A stretch of 64,000 bases of DNA from Bacteroidaceae bacterium (GTDB lineage Bacteria; Bacteroidota; Bacteroidia; Bacteroidales; Bacteroidaceae), in NCBI GenBank assembly GCA_017451645.1, contig JAFTNZ010000012.1:62001-126000 (forward strand), given 5' to 3'. Both the position numbers and the translations under genes were made by a program. The notes beneath the pieces are model-generated. The model ran no database searches. It was not told the DNA's origin and was given only the letters and a program-made list of their open reading frames with translations. Positions 25,715 to 34,757 of this stretch are shown here, one piece after another. Within the stretch, counting starts at the first letter, position 1; the number at the start of each line of letters is the position of its first letter.

Positions 25715-26440
25715 CTACAGCATTCCTCCATTGATGGAGATGCACTCTCCGGTAATGTAGGCTGCCTTGTCCGATACCAGGAATCCTACCAGTTCTGCCA
25801 CTTCTTCGGGCTCTCCGAAGCGGTTGAGGGGGATGTTGGCCCTGAGTGTCTTCTCATCGAGCCCTTCGACCATATCTGTACGGATGAAACCAGGTGCTAC
25901 GGCATTCACAGTCACGCCCTTGCGGCCGACCTCCTGTGCAAGAGCCTTTGTAGCAGCAATCATACCACCCTTGGCTGCCGAATAGTTGCACTGGCCGGGC
26001 AGACCTTTGAGGCCTGATACACTGGCCATGTTGACGATGCGGCCACGTTTCTTCACCAACATGGGTTGGAGCAGGGGACGGGTCACATTGTAGAAACCAT
26101 GAAGACCGATGCCCAACACACGGTTCCAATCCTCGGCTTCCATCCAGAGAAGGAGATTGTCCTTGCGGATGCCGGCATTGTTGATGAGCACTTCGATGAA
26201 TTCTCCTGGATGACTCTCCTGCCAGCCTTCGATAGCTGCCAGTGTGGCTTCGGCATTGCTGACATCGAACTTCAACAGTTCGCCTGTGCTGCCAGCCTCC
26301 TGTATGAGTGCCAATGTCTTTTCAGCCTCGGCATCATTTGATACATAATTCACAATGACGTGATAACCCATCTGGGCAAGTTTGACGCATACGGCGCGTC
26401 CTATTCCACGGCTTCCGCCGGTCACTAATGCATAGTTCAT
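25715..26440 (-). CDS. fabG: 3-oxoacyl-ACP reductase (FabG-like SDR)
   Basis: This 241-residue SDR has T-G-G-S-R-G-I-G at the N-terminus, NNAGIRKDNLL, the catalytic Ser in M-A-S-V-S-G, and Y-S-A-A-K near residue 150. It closes with the FabG-type YITGECISINGGM. It would reduce 3-oxoacyl-ACP using NADPH. Placement between a CrtI/retinol-saturase-like oxidoreductase (6 nt upstream) and a LolA-like gene marks it as a specialised copy from an aryl polyene-type pathway rather than the housekeeping fatty-acid gene. Confidence 0.92.
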   Translation of the reverse strand: MNYALVTGGSRGIGRAVCVKLAQMGYHVIVNYVSNDAEAEKTLALIQEAGSTGELLKFDVSNAEATLAAIEGWQESHPGEFIEVLINNAGIRKDNLLLWMEAEDWNRVLGIGLHGFYNVTRPLLQPMLVKKRGRIVNMASVSGLKGLPGQCNYSAAKGGMIAATKALAQEVGRKGVTVNAVAPGFIRTDMVEGLDEKTLRANIPLNRFGEPEEVAELVGFLVSDKAAYITGECISINGGML

Positions 26441-26446
26441 ATTCTT

Positions 26447-27937
26447 CTATTTATTTAATCCTATTTCTTCTATAATCTTTTCTCTTCCCACAATCTCTGC
26501 ACAGGTGAAGAGCGAAGTCATGCTCACACCTAAAATGCCGTGCAGATTGAGGCTTTGGCCGGTAAGTAACAAGCCGGGTAGGGGGGTGCGTGGGGTCAGT
26601 ACGGTGCCCATCGGATTGTTGTAGTCCTTGCGGATGCCGTAGGCACACCCTTCGGCACTGGCAATGTAGCTGTGGTAGCTCAAGGGCGAGCTGGTGTAGA
26701 TATGGTCGATGGCATCTTCCAATTCAGACAGGCGGCTCTTTACCAACTCCAGACATTGGCGTGTTTTCACCTCTTTGCAGGTGACATAGTCTGTGCCTCG
26801 TTTCCCGACAGGCAGGTGGCTCCACATCTCCACTTCCTTCCAACTCATGGGGGTCAGCAGATCGATACTGTTCACCGTGGTTGTTCCCTCCTCCGGTACG
26901 GGATAGTTCACCAACACACTTTCCGTATCAGTCAAGTCGATGTGCCATGGGTCGCATTTGGCCTTGTGCACATAAATGTTCCTGTTCAGGTAAGGCACAA
27001 TGCCAGGTTTCAGGCGGATGTTGGCTGTGAACATGCCGAAGGTGTTTTCCAAGCGTGCAATGCGGTTGCGATAAGCTTTGCGCATCTTTTGGCTTTCCCC
27101 TACTAAACTCACGGTGTAGGCAGGATGTACGCTGCTTATCACCCAGTCGGCTGCAATGAAATCTTTCCCTTCGTCCAGCTCTACTCCGGAAACTTTTCCG
27201 TTCGTTTCCCTGATGAGGCTGACGGCTGCATTTGTGCGCACCTCTCCACCCATCTGACGGATGCTCTCGGCCAAGTGTTCGGCTATCTGTCCTCCGCCTC
27301 CTTGCAGTCGCCAGGCGCTACGGATGTACGAATCATTGATTTGGGCAAACGTGTAGAGGGGAAGGGTGGGGGCATTCAATTCCATTTTCAGTGCCGTACC
27401 TGAAAGTATTTTTTTTAAGGTAGGGGAGGAAATTGTCTCATTCAAGAACCCGTATGCCGAGCGGGCAAAGAGCGATTGTGTGAAGAATTCATCCTCGCTT
27501 TTAGGTGTGAGGCTGTCGAAGATGTGGTCGCCCACTTGGCGGAGAAAGGAGACATATCTCTTCAGCCCCTCGCGTTCGGAGGGAAACTCCTTTGCCAATG
27601 TTTCTACAAAGTGGTCGTGCCCATTGGCAAAGGCGTACGACTGGCCATCGACAATCACCTCATCAAAGCAATCTCTGTCCAGTTGTTTCCAAGGCAAGTG
27701 CATCAGGTCGAAATAGGTGAAAAGCCTGTTCAGTGCTTCTCCCTCTCCCAATCCTCCTACATAGTGGAAGCCCGTATCAAATGTGGCATATCCCCGGCGG
27801 AAGGTCTGCAGGCAACCTCCCAGCTGCTGTTCGCGTTCGAGTACAATAACCCTCATGCCGCACTTGGCCAGTATGTATCCGCATTCGAGTCCTCCCAAAC
27901 CTGCTCCGATGATGATGACGTTGTCGTTCTTTTCCAT
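26447..27937 (-). CDS. CrtI-like NAD(P)/FAD-dependent oxidoreductase
   Basis: The start at 27937 (MEKNDNVIIIGAGLGGLECG) is fixed by the dinucleotide-binding motif G-A-G-L-G-G-L-E right after the N-terminus and by a promoter box at 27963-27970. The longer open frame is unsupported. The 496-residue product matches phytoene desaturase/retinol saturase-like proteins: the second FAD motif GGCLQTFRRGYATFDTG, and the C-terminal motif GLLLTGQSLNLHGILGVSMTSLFTCAEI. It is the first gene of the oxidoreductase-fabG-lolA unit. Similar oxidoreductases occur in aryl polyene/flexirubin clusters. The substrate is not known. Confidence 0.88.
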   Translation of the reverse strand: MEKNDNVIIIGAGLGGLECGYILAKCGMRVIVLEREQQLGGCLQTFRRGYATFDTGFHYVGGLGEGEALNRLFTYFDLMHLPWKQLDRDCFDEVIVDGQSYAFANGHDHFVETLAKEFPSEREGLKRYVSFLRQVGDHIFDSLTPKSEDEFFTQSLFARSAYGFLNETISSPTLKKILSGTALKMELNAPTLPLYTFAQINDSYIRSAWRLQGGGGQIAEHLAESIRQMGGEVRTNAAVSLIRETNGKVSGVELDEGKDFIAADWVISSVHPAYTVSLVGESQKMRKAYRNRIARLENTFGMFTANIRLKPGIVPYLNRNIYVHKAKCDPWHIDLTDTESVLVNYPVPEEGTTTVNSIDLLTPMSWKEVEMWSHLPVGKRGTDYVTCKEVKTRQCLELVKSRLSELEDAIDHIYTSSPLSYHSYIASAEGCAYGIRKDYNNPMGTVLTPRTPLPGLLLTGQSLNLHGILGVSMTSLFTCAEIVGREKIIEEIGLNK

Positions 27938-27962
27938 TGGCAATCCATTGTCAAATGAGTTG

Positions 27963-27970
27963 CAAAGATA
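27963..27970 (-). promoter_or_regulatory. -7 promoter box of the oxidoreductase-fabG-lolA operon
   Basis: The minus strand reads TATCTTTG, 26 nt before the chosen ATG. Confidence 0.6.
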
Positions 27971-28076
27971 CGTCTTTTCTACTGAATTTAAGGAGGTGGG
28001 GAAGTTAAAAAGCGTATGAAAAACAGGTTTTATGGCATGAAACGGAGAAATTGTTGATAAATTCTGCCAAAAAATC

Positions 28077-28107
28077 TTTGTGTTTTCTCGAAAAAAGACT
28101 AATATTG
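28077..28107 (+). promoter_or_regulatory. Promoter of the giant pectin methylesterase, with long leader
   Basis: TTTG at 28077-28080, a 19-bp spacer and TAATATTG at 28100-28107 (one mismatch to TAnnTTTG) form a plausible promoter. The leader to the ATG at 28284 would be about 170 nt and AT-rich towards the start codon. Confidence 0.5.
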
Positions 28108-28283
28108 CACCCGAATCTATGGCCAATGAAAGATGGGGATACAGATTGATGCTGATGATTTGTGTGCGTTCACGCCTTGCTTTTATAATATAATAAGGTG
28201 TAAAGGCCGTATGACAGATGGAAAAATTGGGATTAAAAAACAACTTAATTTATACAATAACTCTAATTATTAATTTTAATTTT

Positions 28284-31200
28284 ATGAACATTAAAAACTT
28301 ATTCAAGTTCTTCCTTGTCTGGGTGGCTTTGGCGGGAGTACTTCCGGCAATGGCACAGACAACGCGAAAGTGGGACTTCACCAATTGGAGTGAAGAGACT
28401 GTAGCCAATCTGTTGGCCGACGAAGGATGGTCGGACGACGAGAAAGGTGACGGTACGACCAATGTCACCAATGGTAATTGTTTGTGGCAAGTGACTGTCG
28501 GTGAGAAAGAACTGACAGCTAATGGTACGGTTATAGCCGAACTTAAGGGGCTTAATTTTACCAATACACTTGACCGTGGTTTGGCTATTGCCATTAACTA
28601 TCCCTCTACTTCGTTGGGTAACTACAATGGCCCTTCATACTTGTGGCTGGGATCAAAGAACATCAATTATTTCACCATTCCCGGTGTAAAGGCTGGTGCC
28701 ACCATCAAAATCGGTATCGAGAGTCACAAGAACTCTGATGCACGTGGTGTGACACTGAGTGTGGGTGGTACAACATTGACCGACCCGGATGGCAATGCCG
28801 TTTCGGCTCCCAAGACTTACACCGAGCAGACATGGGCAATCCCTGCTGAAGGCATCGCTGATGCAGCCAATGCGGAAGGTACCTATGATGTGGTTGTGAA
28901 GAACACCAACGGTTGCCACCTCTATTTTATTGAGGTGACAGAGCCTGCTGGTGAAGAGGGTGACAATGTGGAGATTCCTGAGAAGAGCGTAGAGATTGGT
29001 ACAGTAGAAGCTGTTATCAGTGATGGCAATTTGGTGAACATCAATAATTGCCGCCAGAAAGCAGGTCAGCTGATTGACAGTTCATACGATGGTTCATACG
29101 TTACTTTCATTGTAAATACTACCAAGGCTGGTGAATACCTGTTCACCTCTATGATTGGTACAACCCAAGATGGTACAGCCATTACTCTTGGCTATCTTGA
29201 TGAAAATGGCGAATACGTAGTTTCTGAGAAGAAAGATATTGAAAACAGTGGAAACTGGAATCAAGGTCCTAATTACACTTGGAAGTTTAATCTTGAAGCC
29301 GATAAAGTATATACATTCAAGATTCTTTGCCACACAGCCAATGGTAGCGGTTATTGTGTAAACCTCTTTGCCATGAACATTGGTATGGAAGGTATGGTAA
29401 CTCCGGAATATGCGGTATCTTACAGTGTAGGAGATGCTACTGTGGAGGGAACTGTTCCTGCTACAAAGACTGTAAAACACGGACAATCTGTAACAGTACC
29501 TGCAAATACAACGCTTTACGTTGAGGGAAAGACTTTGACAGGATGGACAGATGGAACTAATACATATAAGGCTGGCGATGAGATTAAGGTTGAAGCAGAC
29601 CTTGCTCTGACAGCAGTCTTTGCTGATAATGAAGTGGGCCTGTCAGACCGTAAGGAGAGTGTAACAGTAAAATGGTATTTCGGTGAATCTAATGGTGCCG
29701 GAACTATCAATGCACAGGGTAAAAGCACTATTCTCGTTGCTCAAGCAACCGTAAACGGTAAGGTGATTGATGTGAAAATGAATATCGATGCGACAAACGG
29801 TAAGGCTAACAATGTAGGTCGCGGTGATACTTGGGCACAAATCAATAATGGAACCATCTTTACGATTCCTTCTTGCAAAGGTGCTACAGTTTCAATGAAT
29901 GCTTATGGCGAAATAGCTACTACTACCATCGAGGGTTCTACAGACTATACTGCTGGAAAAAGTGTAAGCTATACCGTAGCAGGTGAAGCAGAAACTATCG
30001 ATATCGTAGTGAATGACGGATCTTATTATAGTGAAGTGACAATTGTTCTTCCTGTAGTTGAGGACGAAGGTGGTGAAGGTAGTGACGAACCTGTAGAAGT
30101 TGCATGGAGAGACATAGCTATCAACCTATCAGAAAGCTCATTCCTGGAGGCTGCTGAGAAAGATGAAGCCAATCATCCTCGTGTATCATTGGGATTGGCC
30201 ATTGCTGAAGATGGTACGATGACCCGCGTAGCAGCTGACGATGCTACTGCCAACATTGTTCTCGAAGGTTGCTGGTGGAACAGTCACGGCTGGAGCGGAA
30301 CTACCGCTACAGTGAAGGTGGATGGTCCTGTGAAGATCGGTATCGGCGGTTGCCAATATGCCGGACATACCATCAAGGTAACAGATGCTGCAGGCAATGA
30401 AGTCGCTTCGTTTGCCGCTGGTGGTGCCGGTTGCTGGGAAGGAAGCAAGGCTGACGACTTGATTTCGTATGCATATTACACGGGCGAAGCCACAACGTTG
30501 ACTATCAGCATACCAAGTTATTGCCCCTATATTGCAATCGAGAAATTTGAAGAAGTAATAAAAGAGGCAACTGTAACTTATTCACTCGGTGATGTCGTTT
30601 GCGAAGGAAATACTGTACCCGCAGCCGTTAAGGTGGTTGTTGGTGACAAAGTGGTTGTTCCCGCTAACTTTACACTCTATGTGGAGGGCAAGACTTTGAC
30701 CGGATGGACTGATGGAACTACAACCTACGCTATTGGTGCTGAGATTGCTCCTACTGCCGACATGACATTGACTCCTGTATTTACTGATAATGAAGTGGCT
30801 TTGGCTGACCGCGAAGATGCCGTAACCCTGAAATGGGACTTCCAACAGAAGAGTGGTGCTCCCATTGTCGGTTGGCAGGGTGCTGCCGGTCACGTATGGG
30901 TGGCTCAGGCTACGGTGAACGGTAAGGTTATCGATGTGAAGTGCGACATCGACGCAACCAGTGGTAAGGTGGCCAATGCCAACTGGAACGACTGGGCACA
31001 GATGAATGGTGGTACCAAGTTCACGATTCCTTCATGCAAGGGTGCCGTTGTTTCTATGGAGGCTTACAGCGCCATTACCACTACTACCATCGACGGACAG
31101 AGCGACTATGCAAGCGGTACTACCATCAGTTACACAATCGCCAATACAACTGAGGCTATTGATGTGGTTATCGGTGACGGTTCTTACTACCGATACATTC

Positions 31201-34200
31201 AGGTGGTATTGCCTTTCGTAGAGAAGGATTACAGTGGTACTGTATTCGAGAATGCAGAGGCTTGCGTGACATGGCCGTTCAATAGTACGGCTGATTATGC
31301 AACAGCTTACACCTCAACTCCTGAGGGAGCATTTGGTTTGATTTCAGTCAATACCGGTGACCTTGAGGTGACAGGAACAGGTAAGAGAACTGCCGGTGAC
31401 GGAGGTATCGATGATGTCGTGTTCTTGAAACTGAAACCTTCAGGCTCAACCCAATCCGTAGAGTGGGGTGTGAAACCTGCCAAGGGACTTACATTCACTC
31501 CGACCAAGGTGAGCGGATATATCCAACGATTCGGTACTGATGCTGAAAATGGTGTGACCGTTACAGCCGCATTGGCAGATGGAACCAGTGAAACGTTGGG
31601 TAACTTTACGGCTCCCCGTGCAAATAAGAGTGTTGCAGACGATAAGTTTGCTGGAAACTCGAATTCAACTCATCAGTTTGTTATCGAACTGACTGCTGAC
31701 CAACAGGCCAAACTGACATCGGCTGACGGCTTCACTTTGAGTGCAACTGTTGGTGTCGGTGCAACTAAAGAGGGTGGTTTCAGTGATATCCGCATTTACG
31801 GAACAATCAATGGTACAATTGCTGCTGTTGAGAAGTTTGCTGTGGCTCCTGCAGTGAATATCGAAGAAGCTGGTAGCGCTACTATCTATCCTGTCAGCGA
31901 CAAGTACGACAATGGAACAGAAGTTACGCTGACCGCTACAGATAATTTCGGCTACAACTTTGTAAACTGGACAAATGCTGCCGGTGAAGAGGTTTCTACA
32001 GATGCCAAGTTCGTCTGGACAGTAAGCGCTGAGGAAACATTGACTGCCAACTTTGTGAAAGTAAACACTTATGCTCTTGACCTTACCGTAGAGGAACCTG
32101 CTAATGATTATATGGTACAGTGGAATCCTGCTCCTACAGTAGTTGATGGCAAGAAGATGTATGAAGAAGGTACAAAGGTAACCTTGACCACTTCAAACAA
32201 TTATATCATGAACTTTGCAGGCTGGAGCAATGATGAGACTGCCAGTGAAATCGTTGTGGATATGACACAGGATGTCACCCTCACTGCCAAGTATGAAGCT
32301 AATGTTGACTTTATTGCCGGTTGGGACTTCATCCTTAGAGGAAGTGATGGTCGTGTAGCCGACTTTGCTGCAGCTGACAACGATGCTGCCCAGCTCGTTT
32401 TGCGTGATGCTGAAGGCAATACCAGCGGATGGCTTGACAAGAGCCAGGAGGCTGCCGGAGGTTACGAAGGAAAGCCTGCTGCTGTAAACTGGAGAAACAA
32501 TGTGGCTATCGGTACTTACTACTATCAGATCAAGGTAAATGCTGAAGCTTTCACCAACATCAAGGTTTATGCTGAAATGCTTTACAACTACAATGCTTAT
32601 CAGAAGCAGGATGTAGAGTATTCACTCGACAATGAGAACTGGACATTGCTCGGTTCTATCCAAATGCCGGGTGTGAAGACCTGGACACCGGGTGAATTCG
32701 CTTTGCCTGCAGAGGCTGATAACCAGAAAGACCTCTACATCCGTTGGAAGGCTGATACATCTTCTGAGCTTGATGGTACAACATCTGACAATGATGGTAC
32801 TTGCATCACCAATATCTATGTGACCGGTACTATGAAACTGGTTGACGATGGCAAGGCTCCTGTCCTCGTCTCTACTACTCCGAAGGAAGGTGCTACCAAT
32901 GCATCTGCCAATGGTAAAGTGGTGTTGAGCTTCGATGAGAAGGTGAAGGTTGCTGAAGGTGCTGTGGCTACTCTGAATGGTGTGAAACTCTCTCCGACAG
33001 TATCAGGTAAGAGTGTCATGTTCGAATACAAGAGTCTGGAATATTCAACAGAATATACCTTCACTTTGCCAGCCAACAGTATCAGCGACTTGACTGATAA
33101 TGCAATTGCAGAGGCTATCACCGTGAAATTCTCTACGAAGACTAAACCTGCCGTAACCAAGGCTCTCTATGACTTTATCGTGCCCGATGACGGTAACTTC
33201 AAAGAAGCTCTCGAAGCAGCTGCTGCACGTGCAGACAAGAGCAAGCGTTACCGTATCTTCGTGAAGAGAGGTGCCCATATTGTTCCTGGCAATGAAAATG
33301 CCCCTGTTACAGGTTCTGATGGAAATAGCTATGCTGACCCGAAGACTTACTTCAACACTCCTAACGTTTCAATCATTGGTGAAGATATGGCTGAGACCAG
33401 CATTGCCAACTATATGACAACTGAATCATGTGAAGGCGACTATGGACCTGCTCATCCTCTGGAAGGTATCCGCACCAGTGGATTGCTTTACTTGCAGAGT
33501 GGTGCCACCAATACCTATTTCGAAGATATCACTTTGAAGTCAAATACTCCCGACAGCCGTGGACGTAATGTTGTCCTCGTTGACGGTGGTAACAAGACAA
33601 TCTGTAAGGATGTATGCCTCTGGGCTTACCAGGATACTTATGTATCTGACCGTGGACAGAGCCTCTATTACTTCGAAGGTGGTGTCATCCGCGGACGTAC
33701 CGACTTCATCTGCGGTAGCGGTGATGTCTTCTTCAATGGCGTTGATATCGTAATGTGCGAGAAGGGTGGTTACATCGTTGCTCCTCGTGACAATGTGAAG
33801 TACGGTTACGTATTCAAGGATTGTACAATCAAGGGTGAAAAAGATGATGTAAATGGCAACTACTTCTTGGGTCGTTCATGGACCGAAGCAGGTGAGACTT
33901 ACTACATCGATTGTGTGATGGAAGCACTTCCTAATGCAGGTGCTTGGACCAATATGGCTGCCGGTGGTTGGACACGTTGTGCCGAATATAACAGTACAAC
34001 AGCCAGTGGAACTGTTATTGACCTTAGCACTCGTGTAACTGAACTTGGTGGAAATCCGACTAATCCTATTCTTTCTGCTGTTGAAGCTGCCGAAATCGGT
34101 AACATGAGCAACATGTTCGGTGATTGGGATCCGACTGAAGCTACCGAACAGGCTTCTGCTCCAGCCAATGTGAAGATAGAGAACTCTGTCATCACTTGGG

Positions 34201-34523
34201 ACAACAGCGACTATGTCCTCTTGTGGGCTATCTGCAAGGATGGTAAGGTTATTGATTTTACTACCGAGCCTACTTATACTGTTGACGATGCTACAGCCAC
34301 TTACTCTGTACGTGCTGCCAACGAAATGGGTGGTTTGGGTGAAGCTACAGTAGCTGTCAATCCGGAATCAATCGAAGGACTTGTTGCCGGACAGGCCGTT
34401 GTCAGCACTGAAATCTTCACTGTTGACGGTGTGCAGGTGAACACTCTCCAGCAGGGCATCAACATCGTACGTAAGACTTATGCCAACGGTGTGGTGACTG
34501 TAGAGAAGCAGTTTGTTAAGTAA
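28284..34523 (+). CDS. Giant multidomain secreted pectin methylesterase
   Basis: The start at 28284 gives a clean signal peptide (MNIKNLFKFFLVWVALAGVL, ending AMAQ) and 2,079 residues. Carbohydrate-binding-like beta domains and a duplicated ~220-residue unit (residues about 375-594 and 762-983, each with TLYVEGKTLTGWTDGT) come first. InlB-like strands and a Big_5-like domain follow (starting near APVLVSTTPKEGATN). The pectinesterase beta-helix runs about 1640-1960. It keeps the oxyanion glutamine Q1783 (A-Y-Q-D-T-Y), nucleophile D1807 (R-T-D-F-I-C-G) and Arg1864 (L-G-R-S-W). The first family glutamine (in QAVAL) appears replaced (G-R-N-V-V-L). The C-terminal tail (IFTVDGVQVNTLQQGINIV) resembles surface-sorting tails. 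It should de-esterify homogalacturonan outside the cell; uronic acids could then enter the uxuA route. Confidence 0.9.
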   Translation: MNIKNLFKFFLVWVALAGVLPAMAQTTRKWDFTNWSEETVANLLADEGWSDDEKGDGTTNVTNGNCLWQVTVGEKELTANGTVIAELKGLNFTNTLDRGLAIAINYPSTSLGNYNGPSYLWLGSKNINYFTIPGVKAGATIKIGIESHKNSDARGVTLSVGGTTLTDPDGNAVSAPKTYTEQTWAIPAEGIADAANAEGTYDVVVKNTNGCHLYFIEVTEPAGEEGDNVEIPEKSVEIGTVEAVISDGNLVNINNCRQKAGQLIDSSYDGSYVTFIVNTTKAGEYLFTSMIGTTQDGTAITLGYLDENGEYVVSEKKDIENSGNWNQGPNYTWKFNLEADKVYTFKILCHTANGSGYCVNLFAMNIGMEGMVTPEYAVSYSVGDATVEGTVPATKTVKHGQSVTVPANTTLYVEGKTLTGWTDGTNTYKAGDEIKVEADLALTAVFADNEVGLSDRKESVTVKWYFGESNGAGTINAQGKSTILVAQATVNGKVIDVKMNIDATNGKANNVGRGDTWAQINNGTIFTIPSCKGATVSMNAYGEIATTTIEGSTDYTAGKSVSYTVAGEAETIDIVVNDGSYYSEVTIVLPVVEDEGGEGSDEPVEVAWRDIAINLSESSFLEAAEKDEANHPRVSLGLAIAEDGTMTRVAADDATANIVLEGCWWNSHGWSGTTATVKVDGPVKIGIGGCQYAGHTIKVTDAAGNEVASFAAGGAGCWEGSKADDLISYAYYTGEATTLTISIPSYCPYIAIEKFEEVIKEATVTYSLGDVVCEGNTVPAAVKVVVGDKVVVPANFTLYVEGKTLTGWTDGTTTYAIGAEIAPTADMTLTPVFTDNEVALADREDAVTLKWDFQQKSGAPIVGWQGAAGHVWVAQATVNGKVIDVKCDIDATSGKVANANWNDWAQMNGGTKFTIPSCKGAVVSMEAYSAITTTTIDGQSDYASGTTISYTIANTTEAIDVVIGDGSYYRYIQVVLPFVEKDYSGTVFENAEACVTWPFNSTADYATAYTSTPEGAFGLISVNTGDLEVTGTGKRTAGDGGIDDVVFLKLKPSGSTQSVEWGVKPAKGLTFTPTKVSGYIQRFGTDAENGVTVTAALADGTSETLGNFTAPRANKSVADDKFAGNSNSTHQFVIELTADQQAKLTSADGFTLSATVGVGATKEGGFSDIRIYGTINGTIAAVEKFAVAPAVNIEEAGSATIYPVSDKYDNGTEVTLTATDNFGYNFVNWTNAAGEEVSTDAKFVWTVSAEETLTANFVKVNTYALDLTVEEPANDYMVQWNPAPTVVDGKKMYEEGTKVTLTTSNNYIMNFAGWSNDETASEIVVDMTQDVTLTAKYEANVDFIAGWDFILRGSDGRVADFAAADNDAAQLVLRDAEGNTSGWLDKSQEAAGGYEGKPAAVNWRNNVAIGTYYYQIKVNAEAFTNIKVYAEMLYNYNAYQKQDVEYSLDNENWTLLGSIQMPGVKTWTPGEFALPAEADNQKDLYIRWKADTSSELDGTTSDNDGTCITNIYVTGTMKLVDDGKAPVLVSTTPKEGATNASANGKVVLSFDEKVKVAEGAVATLNGVKLSPTVSGKSVMFEYKSLEYSTEYTFTLPANSISDLTDNAIAEAITVKFSTKTKPAVTKALYDFIVPDDGNFKEALEAAAARADKSKRYRIFVKRGAHIVPGNENAPVTGSDGNSYADPKTYFNTPNVSIIGEDMAETSIANYMTTESCEGDYGPAHPLEGIRTSGLLYLQSGATNTYFEDITLKSNTPDSRGRNVVLVDGGNKTICKDVCLWAYQDTYVSDRGQSLYYFEGGVIRGRTDFICGSGDVFFNGVDIVMCEKGGYIVAPRDNVKYGYVFKDCTIKGEKDDVNGNYFLGRSWTEAGETYYIDCVMEALPNAGAWTNMAAGGWTRCAEYNSTTASGTVIDLSTRVTELGGNPTNPILSAVEAAEIGNMSNMFGDWDPTEATEQASAPANVKIENSVITWDNSDYVLLWAICKDGKVIDFTTEPTYTVDDATATYSVRAANEMGGLGEATVAVNPESIEGLVAGQAVVSTEIFTVDGVQVNTLQQGINIVRKTYANGVVTVEKQFVK
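29406..31230 (+). repeat. Internal duplication in the pectin methylesterase gene
   Basis: Segments about 29406-30063 and 30566-31230 encode two versions of one unit with the same order of blocks: SYSVGD or TYSLGD, VEGKTLTGWTDGT, WxF, VAQATVNGKVIDVK, FTIPSCKGA and a DGSYY strand. They are separated by a different ~165-residue domain. Confidence 0.8.
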
Positions 34524-34556
34524 GTTGTAAGATTCTTACAATATATAAGTTAAGGT

Positions 34557-34587
34557 GTAGGCGTGCCGCGTGAGCGGTGCGCCTTAC
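34557..34587 (+). terminator. Terminator of the pectin methylesterase gene
   Basis: GTAGGCGTGCCGC pairs with GCGGTGCGCCTTAC (one bulge, two wobble pairs) around a GTGA loop and is followed by TTTTT. Confidence 0.85.
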
Positions 34588-34659
34588 TTTTTATGTTATA
34601 TATCATGTTTCTTTGCCCTGAAATGCTTAAATTAACAAAAATATTCGTTTTTCTTTTTC

Positions 34660-34667
34660 TATATTTG
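34660..34667 (+). promoter_or_regulatory. -7 promoter box of the glycogen operon
   Basis: TATATTTG matches TAnnTTTG, about 90 nt before the ATG at 34758. Confidence 0.55.
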
Positions 34668-34757
34668 CTCCTTTCAGAAAAAAAGTGTAGTTTTGAGGAC
34701 TGCAAAGTATATGCAGTAAGAAAAAAGTTACAGTAATTAAAACCTTAAGATAAGTCT

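Noticed and set aside
27938..28243. 102-residue N-terminal extension of the CrtI-like oxidoreductase
   Set aside because: It covers both flanking promoters, and the FAD motif directly follows the internal ATG at 27937.
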